Source: Bacillota bacterium (GTDB lineage: Bacteria; Bacillota_E; RBS10-35; JAJYVN01). From it: a stretch of DNA of 18,788 bases. The first letter of the stretch is position 1. Every line of letters begins with the position of its first letter. The stretch covers positions 1 through 18,788 of the forward strand of contig JAJZWQ010000043.1 in the NCBI GenBank assembly GCA_021846605.1. The letters run 5' to 3'. The notes under the pieces were generated by a model, which did not search any database, had not been told where the DNA came from, and saw nothing but the letters and a program-made list of their open reading frames with translations. A program made the translations under genes and the position numbers. Of the stretch, positions 14,335-18,788 are shown in pieces.

Positions 14335-14598
14335 ATGACGACCCAAACCGGTTTCCAGGCGCGAGAGGCCCAAGAAGCGACCCGCTGCGCCTGCGGCGGA
14401 CGCCTGGGCTACGCGGTGGTCCACCGCTACGCCTTCACCGACGACTACGGACGCGCTGTGGAAGTGCACAACGTTCCCGCGGCGGTCTGCGAGCGCTGCG
14501 GAGATGCGGTCATCGAACCGACCGTGGTCGCCGAAATCAGCTCCCGCCTCACGCGTGAGTTCTTCGTCCCCCGCCACCTCAACCTTGCGGCCGACTGA
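14335..14598 (+). CDS. YgiT-type zinc-finger domain protein
   Basis: An 87-residue protein. Two cysteine pairs, CAC (18-20) and CERCG further on, make the CxC...CxxC zinc site of the YgiT/MqsA N-terminal domain, and the segment between them ends NVPAAVCERCGDAVIEP, which is typical. Residues 65-80 (VAEISSRLTREFF) form a helix, but the HTH DNA-binding domain of full MqsA antitoxins is absent and no MqsR-type or DUF4258 toxin gene is adjacent. The ATG has AAAGGAG ten bases upstream, the most canonical ribosome binding site in the window, and its promoter is marked by a Crp-type palindrome. It may be an orphan antitoxin-like regulator or a small metal-binding protein. Confidence 0.75.
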   Translation: MTTQTGFQAREAQEATRCACGGRLGYAVVHRYAFTDDYGRAVEVHNVPAAVCERCGDAVIEPTVVAEISSRLTREFFVPRHLNLAAD

Positions 14599-14988
14599 GG
14601 CCCCACCCCGTCCAACCCGGAAGGCCGCCGCCCCACCCCCCCGGGTGCCTCCACCGCGCCTGCGGCACCCGCGCGGCGGGATGCGCGTGGGTGCGACGGG
14701 GCCGGGCGGACGCGGCGGGACCGCCCGGGAACCGCACGGCCGACCACCCAAGCCCGGCGCGGTCCACCCCTGGCAGCGGCACGCCAGCCGACACCAGTGG
14801 GGATGCGCCAGGGCAGCGAAGGGCCGTGAGGGCCGCAGTGGGTGGGCCGATGGTGCCGCTGCGCTGGTCTGCCGCCGACGGACGCTCCCCCGCCCCGGCC
14901 CCCGCGGTCGCGCGGGTGGGCACGGGCCCGCCGGCGCAAACGGCCGGCGCGGCTGGCCGGCATAGACCGCCGCCGCCCCCGCCCCCGC
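14599..14988. other. gene-free stretch between convergent genes
   Basis: There is no believable gene in these 390 bases; open frames are Arg/Pro/Gly-rich shadows. The stretch is extremely GC-rich and contains several GCCGGC words near 14930-14980 that could form short stems after the minus-strand membrane-protein operon, but there is no T tract. Confidence 0.4.
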
Positions 14989-16278
14989 TTACCGGGACGG
15001 GGCGGCACCCGCCCCCGCGCGATACCAGGCGTGCACCACCACGGCCTGCGCCACCGCCACACCGAGGGCCCCGACCGCCAGCACCGCGGCGCCCAGGCGC
15101 ACCAGCCCCCAGGCCGAAACCGCCAAACCGATCGCCGTCAACGCGCAGCCGCACCCCAAAAACCCCAGGAGAGCAAAGCCCCGACCGCGCGGGAACAGCG
15201 CCTCCGTCTTGGGCACCCGGCCCTGGCGCTTGTCGGAGACGGACGCATCGAGCGCGGCCATGAAAGGCAGGATCTTTTGCAACTGCCCGACGATCAACAG
15301 CGACGGACCCGCCATGATGCCAAGAAAGGCCCCGGCCAGAGCCAGGCCCGGGGAAGCCCAGCCGGCGATGGCGGCAACGGCGGCGCTCGCACCAAGCCAG
15401 AGGGCCGCCGCCGCCGCCGCCACGGACCAAGCCGCCGGCTCGCGGTGCGCCTGGCGCCCGCGGTGCACGATGCGGAGGGTGTCGATCCCCCAAAGCCCCA
15501 GCCCCGCCCAGACGGCCAGGGCGCCCGGCAGATCCGGCACCACCGCCGCCGGGGCCACCAACAACCAAAGGGCACCGCCCCCGACCAACGCCAGGGCGGT
15601 CCAGGCGGTCCCGCGCACGCCCTCTTTGGGTGTGGCGGCGAAAAACGGCGCCAACTGATAGCCCGCCCCCATGATCGTCAGGCCGAACCACCCGGCCAAA
15701 CCCGCACCGGCATGCATCCAGGGCAGGACCCGGGGCGCCGCAACCAGATGGTCTTGGGCCAGAGCCAACCACGGCCCGAGCACCGCGACGACGGCCAGGA
15801 ACGCCACGCCGCCCCCCAGACCGGCCCCGACCGGACCACCGCCAACCGACGCGCCGCTACCCCCCCGCAACCGCACCGCGGCGATGTGCGCTGCGAAGCC
15901 CAGCAGGGCGCATCCGACGGCCGCACCGCCAAAGGCCACCCAAGCGGGACGCCGCAGGGCCCAGCCGGCCAGGAACACCCAGACACCCGCCGCGTAGAGC
16001 CAGAAGACGGCCCCCGGCAGGCGCGACGCCGGCAGCGACCGCCCCAAGACCACCGGCACCAATTGGTAGTTGGCGCCCATCATCGCGGGTGTGACCCAGC
16101 CGAGCACACACAGGTGCAACAGCAGGATGCCGCCTGAGCCGGGCGGCAGCGCCATGGCCCGCGGGTCCAGCACCAATGCCAGCCCGAACGCGACAAACCC
16201 CACGAGCGCCAGGATGAAAAAGCGCACCGGCACCACGCTGGCGGGGCGGCTGCGGAACTGCGGCGCCAGCATCGCCAT
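14989..16278 (-). CDS. polytopic membrane protein, NnrS/heme-copper oxidase subunit I-like (copy 2 of tandem pair)
   Basis: A 429-residue protein with about 12 hydrophobic helices. A helix signature recurs: LLLHLCVLGWVTPAMMGANY followed by QLVPVVLG in the first third, MHAGAGLAGWFGLTIMGAGY followed by QLAPFF in the middle, and a weaker third copy (GIMAGPSLLIVGQLQKILPF) without the histidine. The H-x(5-7)-GW-x(5)-G-x-x-Y-x-L-x-P pattern is found in NnrS and in proteins related to cbb3-type oxidase subunit I; the histidines may bind heme or metal. It lacks the full ligand set of a true oxidase. The start ATG lies 61 bases after the upstream paralogue, so it is the second gene of the operon led from box B. 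NO or oxidative stress at the membrane is the likely theme. Confidence 0.72.
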   Translation of the reverse strand: MAMLAPQFRSRPASVVPVRFFILALVGFVAFGLALVLDPRAMALPPGSGGILLLHLCVLGWVTPAMMGANYQLVPVVLGRSLPASRLPGAVFWLYAAGVWVFLAGWALRRPAWVAFGGAAVGCALLGFAAHIAAVRLRGGSGASVGGGPVGAGLGGGVAFLAVVAVLGPWLALAQDHLVAAPRVLPWMHAGAGLAGWFGLTIMGAGYQLAPFFAATPKEGVRGTAWTALALVGGGALWLLVAPAAVVPDLPGALAVWAGLGLWGIDTLRIVHRGRQAHREPAAWSVAAAAAALWLGASAAVAAIAGWASPGLALAGAFLGIMAGPSLLIVGQLQKILPFMAALDASVSDKRQGRVPKTEALFPRGRGFALLGFLGCGCALTAIGLAVSAWGLVRLGAAVLAVGALGVAVAQAVVVHAWYRAGAGAAPSR

Positions 16279-16339
16279 CCCCCTGCGCCCCCTTCACCCG
16301 ACGGCCGCGGGTTCGGCGGCGGCGACCGCGGCCGCGCCC

Positions 16340-17581
16340 TCAGGCTCGCTGCACCTGCAGCATGTTCCAGGCCAGCGTCCCGTAGCCGATCAGCCAGGCG
16401 ATCGCCCCGCCGCGTTCCAACCACGGCACCTGGAGGGCCACCCCCGCCGTCAGCAGCAGGCCCGCGGCCATGATCCCGATCGACCCCACGTTGGCCTGCC
16501 GTTCCCGATACATCTCACGCAAGAGCGGCACGCGGCCGCGGCCGGCCCGGGCACCGTAGTGGCGGTACCATACCAAAAAGGGCACGATCTTGTAGGTCTG
16601 GCCGCCAACCAGGCAGCCCAGCCAACCGACCAGCGCCAGCACCACCAGGGCCCCGTGCCCGAGGTGGACGATGCCCGCGAGGTCAAGCCAGACGGCAACC
16701 GCCGTGAGGCCGAGGTAGGCAAACCCGGCCGCCGCCAGGCGCAACCCGACGTCCAGGGCCCGGCGGCGGGCGCGCAGCAGCCGGACCTGATCGCGCAGGA
16801 ACACCGCGACCGCGCCCAACGGTATCAGCGCCACGAGGGCAACCCAGGCCGGCGGCCAACCCAGGGCGCTCGCCACGACCAAGGCCAGGATGCCAGCGGA
16901 AAAGCCCGTCAGCACCCAGAGGCCGCCATCGGCATGCGCGTCGTGCGAGAGCGCGAACATGGGCGTCAGGTGGTAGGAGACCCCCATGGCCAGGAGCGTC
17001 ACCCAGCCGGCCAAGGCGAACAGCAGGTGTGTGGGCACCAGATCCGGCAGGGGATACCCCCAGCGCCAATCGGTGGCCAGCAGGAGGCCGATCACCGCCA
17101 CCCCGAGGAGGTAGCCGGAGGCCAGGATGAAAAAACCGCGTGTGCCGCGCCCCGCGCGGGCCCGGCGCGCCGTGACCGCGATCTGGACGGCGTACGCCAT
17201 CAGGGCCAGGGCCACGGCCACGGCCCCACCGACCAGCAGCCCGGTGCGCACCAGCCAAAAGCCGACGACCATCGCCAGCACCCCACCGACCAGCAGCGGG
17301 TAGCCGGCGCGCGCCAGGCGTTGGCTCGCCAGCGGCACCTCAAGCACGACGGGCACCAGTTGGTAGGTGGCCCCCACGATCGTCATCGCCAGCCAGCCGA
17401 GCGTGAACAGGTGGGTGACGGCCAGCGTCGGCGGGTCCCCCACCGGATGGGCGAGCAGTGCCGGTCCCCAGACGAGCAGCGCCAACCCGCCGAGCAGCGC
17501 GGCCACCATGCCCGTCCCCATGTGCCACAGCGGCAGCCGGGCATCCGGCGCATGCTGGGTCGACATACCGGGCACGACCAT
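16340..17581 (-). CDS. polytopic membrane protein, NnrS/heme-copper oxidase subunit I-like (copy 1 of tandem pair)
   Basis: A 413-residue protein with about 12 membrane helices, paralogous to the next gene of the operon. All three copies of the helix signature keep their histidine: VTHLFTLGWLAMTIVGATY with QLVPVVL (His57), THLLFALAGWVTLLAMGVSY with HLTPMF, and HLGHGALVVLALVGWLGCL with QTYKIVPFLVW. GWVTLLAMGVSYHLTPMF is very close to segments in cbb3 subunit I-related and NnrS-associated proteins. Three intact histidine helices suggest a heme- or metal-binding membrane protein; the sibling has lost one. The ATG at 17581 has GGAGG five bases upstream and is preferred over one at 17566. Box B and a matching promoter lie 61 bases upstream, making this the first gene of the two-gene operon. 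Confidence 0.74.
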   Translation of the reverse strand: MVVPGMSTQHAPDARLPLWHMGTGMVAALLGGLALLVWGPALLAHPVGDPPTLAVTHLFTLGWLAMTIVGATYQLVPVVLEVPLASQRLARAGYPLLVGGVLAMVVGFWLVRTGLLVGGAVAVALALMAYAVQIAVTARRARAGRGTRGFFILASGYLLGVAVIGLLLATDWRWGYPLPDLVPTHLLFALAGWVTLLAMGVSYHLTPMFALSHDAHADGGLWVLTGFSAGILALVVASALGWPPAWVALVALIPLGAVAVFLRDQVRLLRARRRALDVGLRLAAAGFAYLGLTAVAVWLDLAGIVHLGHGALVVLALVGWLGCLVGGQTYKIVPFLVWYRHYGARAGRGRVPLLREMYRERQANVGSIGIMAAGLLLTAGVALQVPWLERGGAIAWLIGYGTLAWNMLQVQRA

Positions 17582-17599
17582 GGCCCCCTCCCGCGACGC

Positions 17600-17642
17600 G
17601 CACGCCGCGACCCGAGGGTAGCGCACCCGCAAGCCACCCCGT
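17600..17642 (-). promoter_or_regulatory. promoter of the tandem membrane-protein operon
   Basis: Minus-strand order after box B is ACGGGGTGG, a spacer, GCGGGTGCGC, TACCCT, then CGGGTCG. TACCCT as the -10 puts the centre of box B at about -41.5, the class II activator position. No recognisable -35 is present. The word order matches the DUF59 promoter. Confidence 0.5.
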
Positions 17643-17658
17643 GGTGACCCCGGTCACC
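17643..17658. promoter_or_regulatory. Crp/Fnr-family box B
   Basis: GGTGACCCCGGTCACC is a perfect palindrome, GGTGAC-N4-GTCACC. Its TGAC-N4-GTCA core is shared with DNR/NnrR boxes (TTGAC-N4-GTCAA) and its GTGA arms with Crp boxes. It lies 61 bases upstream of the first membrane-protein start. CCGT precedes it on the plus strand, exactly as before box A. Confidence 0.65.
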
Positions 17659-17680
17659 GGCGCGCCAGGCGCCCGGACGC

Positions 17681-17941
17681 TCAGGCGCTCCACCAGCCCG
17701 CTCCGTCGGCGACGCGCCGCGCCAGCGCCTCCGCCCCGTCCAGCGTCAGGCACAGCCGGGCGCGCCGGCCGCGGCGGCCGGCGGCCCTGAGCAACGCCAG
17801 CACCGCGCGGCAGCACCCCCGGCCAACCTCAACCGCCCCGCCGCGCCCGGCATACCGGACCACGCCCACCACCCCGGACGGCCAATGCGCCGCCGCGAGG
17901 TCGCTCACCACGAAGCAGTCCGCGCCCCCCGCCGAGGCCAT
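17681..17941 (-). CDS. small hypothetical protein
   Basis: An 86-residue ORF I do not recognise. It has plausible protein character: DCFVVSDLAAAHWPSGVVGV as a strand-rich start, three cysteines, and a C-terminal RARLCLTLDGAEALARRVAD segment resembling the beta-alpha ends of many small high-GC proteins. A G-rich run precedes the ATG. It ends 22 bases before box B and points the same way as the membrane-protein operon, so it lies upstream of that promoter rather than being driven by it. It could still be a shadow frame. Confidence 0.35.
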   Translation of the reverse strand: MASAGGADCFVVSDLAAAHWPSGVVGVVRYAGRGGAVEVGRGCCRAVLALLRAAGRRGRRARLCLTLDGAEALARRVADGAGWWSA

Positions 17942-18410
17942 CCCCGCCCCCGCCAGGCGGCCCGATTGCCTGCCCGCCCACAGGCCCGCCGCCGGAACCG
18001 CGTCACTCTACGGCCGAGACACTCTGGATGTTCCCGGGTACGCCGCCGAACGCGCGGCGGGTCGTCCACCCACCCCGGTCCAAGCCCTGACCCGGATGGG
18101 CACGGCGGGGCTGGCGGCGAGGGCGACGGCGCGCCCGCCCATCCGCCGACGCGCAGATCCGGCGGCTCGGATCGGAGCCAGGCGCAACGAAGGACCACCA
18201 AACGGACGGGGTGGGGTAGACCCACCCAGGTTGCGGACACCCGCACCCGACGGCGTCCGTGGCGGCGGGTCGCGCCTCGCGGCCGCGCCGACCGTCATCA
18301 AGGCCCGGCCGCCCCGCACCCCGCGTCGACCTCAAGACCGCGACGCGCCGGACGCAGCCAACGACCCAAGGCACCTCATGCGGTCGGGCCGGGGCGACAC
18401 GGCGCGGAAG
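17942..18410. other. gene-poor stretch
   Basis: I see no supportable gene in this stretch of about 470 bases. Open frames on both strands are Arg/Pro/Gly-rich with no motif and no credible ribosome binding site. No direct repeats or tRNA-like folds were noticed. Confidence 0.4.
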
Positions 18411-18413
18411 AAC

Positions 18414-18444
18414 GCCCCGGCACATGGGCTGCCGGGGCCGTTTT
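18414..18444. terminator. strong hairpin, probable bidirectional terminator
   Basis: A perfect 9-bp stem GCCCCGGCA/TGCCGGGGC encloses a 7-base loop CATGGGC. On the plus strand it is followed by CGTTTT; on the minus strand GTTCTT follows. It lies about 120 bases beyond the stop of the partial minus-strand gene at 18560, which it probably terminates. Confidence 0.5.
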
Positions 18445-18559
18445 CCGGGCGCGCAGCCGCCTCCCGAGGGGCGGACCGCACCCGCGCCTGCCCCGCCGCC
18501 GCGCAGGCGCATCGCCCCCCACGGAACGCCTTGCCCTGCGAACCGAGGCCGCAGGCGCC

Positions 18560-18787
18560 TCACCCGGTCACCAGGGCGTTGAGGTCCTTGGTGACCTTCG
18601 CCAACGCGCCGGCCAGGGGCGAGGCGTTTTGCACGACGTTGGTCAGGGCCGTATAGACCAACCATTCGGTTTCACCCACCATCGGGTCCACGCGCGACCT
18701 CTGGCGCACAAGCGGCCATCCCTCTTGGACGTATACGTAATCACGCCATCCGCCCAGACTGTGCGCTCCGTCCCGCATCCGCTGCGC
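18560..18787 (-). CDS. partial gene, C-terminus; possibly an ABC transporter substrate-binding protein
   Basis: The frame is open from the window edge to a TGA at 18560-18562, giving 75 visible residues with normal protein character: WRDYVYVQEGWPLVRQRSR, then ETEWLVYTALTNVVQNASP and a final ALAKVTKDLNALVTG. A helix of the form 'AL-KV-KDLNALV' before the stop is typical of the C-terminus of family 1 extracellular solute-binding proteins, and a 'G-P-VR' segment some 30-40 residues earlier is also common there. An ATG at 18778 is in frame, but there is no clear ribosome binding site, so the gene most likely begins outside the window. Coding is fairly sure; the family call is tentative. Confidence 0.45.
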   Translation of the reverse strand, partial: AQRMRDGAHSLGGWRDYVYVQEGWPLVRQRSRVDPMVGETEWLVYTALTNVVQNASPLAGALAKVTKDLNALVTG

Positions 18788-18788
18788 C

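Noticed and set aside
14930..14980. Repeated GCCGGC words as a structured element or terminator
   Set aside because: GCCGGC is self-complementary and expected by chance at this GC content; no T tract and no consistent spacing.
14842..17647. Long plus-strand open frames opposite the membrane-protein operon
   Set aside because: Rich in Gln, Arg, Pro and His, as expected for the complement of hydrophobic Leu/Val/Ala helices; no motif.

Overview
This is a bacterial window of very high GC content (about 70% by eye) with G-rich ribosome binding sites, many GTG or TTG starts and short intergenic gaps. No rRNA, tRNA or CRISPR array is visible. The gene mix (CpaE/MinD-like ATPase beside an SSB fragment, DUF2231, DUF2249, a DUF59/SufT-like protein, NnrS or oxidase-like membrane proteins) would suit a high-GC Bacillota or Chloroflexota-type chromosome, but the taxon cannot be settled from sequence alone.

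Layout. (1) 1-2179: the 3' end of a DHA2-type MFS drug exporter, then an alpha/beta hydrolase and a TetR regulator whose reading frames overlap. Two copies of a perfect GCTAAT-N3-ATTAGC palindrome lie in their promoter. (2) 2205-4230: a degenerate CpaE/MinD-like ATPase and a truncated SSB-like ORF on the minus strand, divergent from an HD phosphohydrolase that ends in a hairpin terminator. (3) 4302-7034: a DUF2231 membrane protein, two small membrane proteins and a frameshifted MFS transporter. (4) 7032-9283: an IS630-family compound transposon carrying a GNAT acetyltransferase. It sits in the TA of a CTAG shared by the stop codons of two convergent genes, and neither stop is damaged. (5) 9281-11389 (minus): an apparent operon of a SufT-like DUF59 protein, DUF2249, a CopD-like membrane protein and a cupin, with a divergent gene (11559-12131) that fuses two DUF2249 domains. 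(6) 12307-13976 (minus): a SAM methyltransferase overlapping an endonuclease/exonuclease/phosphatase-family gene. (7) 14335-14598: a YgiT-type zinc-finger protein. (8) 14989-17581 (minus): two tandem paralogous polytopic membrane proteins of the NnrS/heme-copper oxidase subunit I-like type. (9) 17681 to the end: a small ORF, a gene-poor stretch, a terminator and the 3' end of a gene that may encode a solute-binding protein.

The most interesting signal is regulatory. The DUF59/DUF2249/CopD/cupin operon and the tandem NnrS-like operon each have a Crp/Fnr-type palindrome, GGTGA-N6-TCACC, 60-70 bp before the first start codon. In both it is followed by a matching downstream sequence that puts the palindrome near -41.5 of a plausible promoter (class II activation). 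This ties two operons 6 kb apart into one proposed regulon. Given the families involved, it may be a nitric-oxide or iron-sulfur stress response with several uncharacterised components. A related palindrome overlaps the -35 of the zinc-finger gene.

Other genes are less connected. Several are visibly broken: the MFS transporter by one base in a G run, the transposase by frameshifts and an internal gap, and the SSB by truncation.
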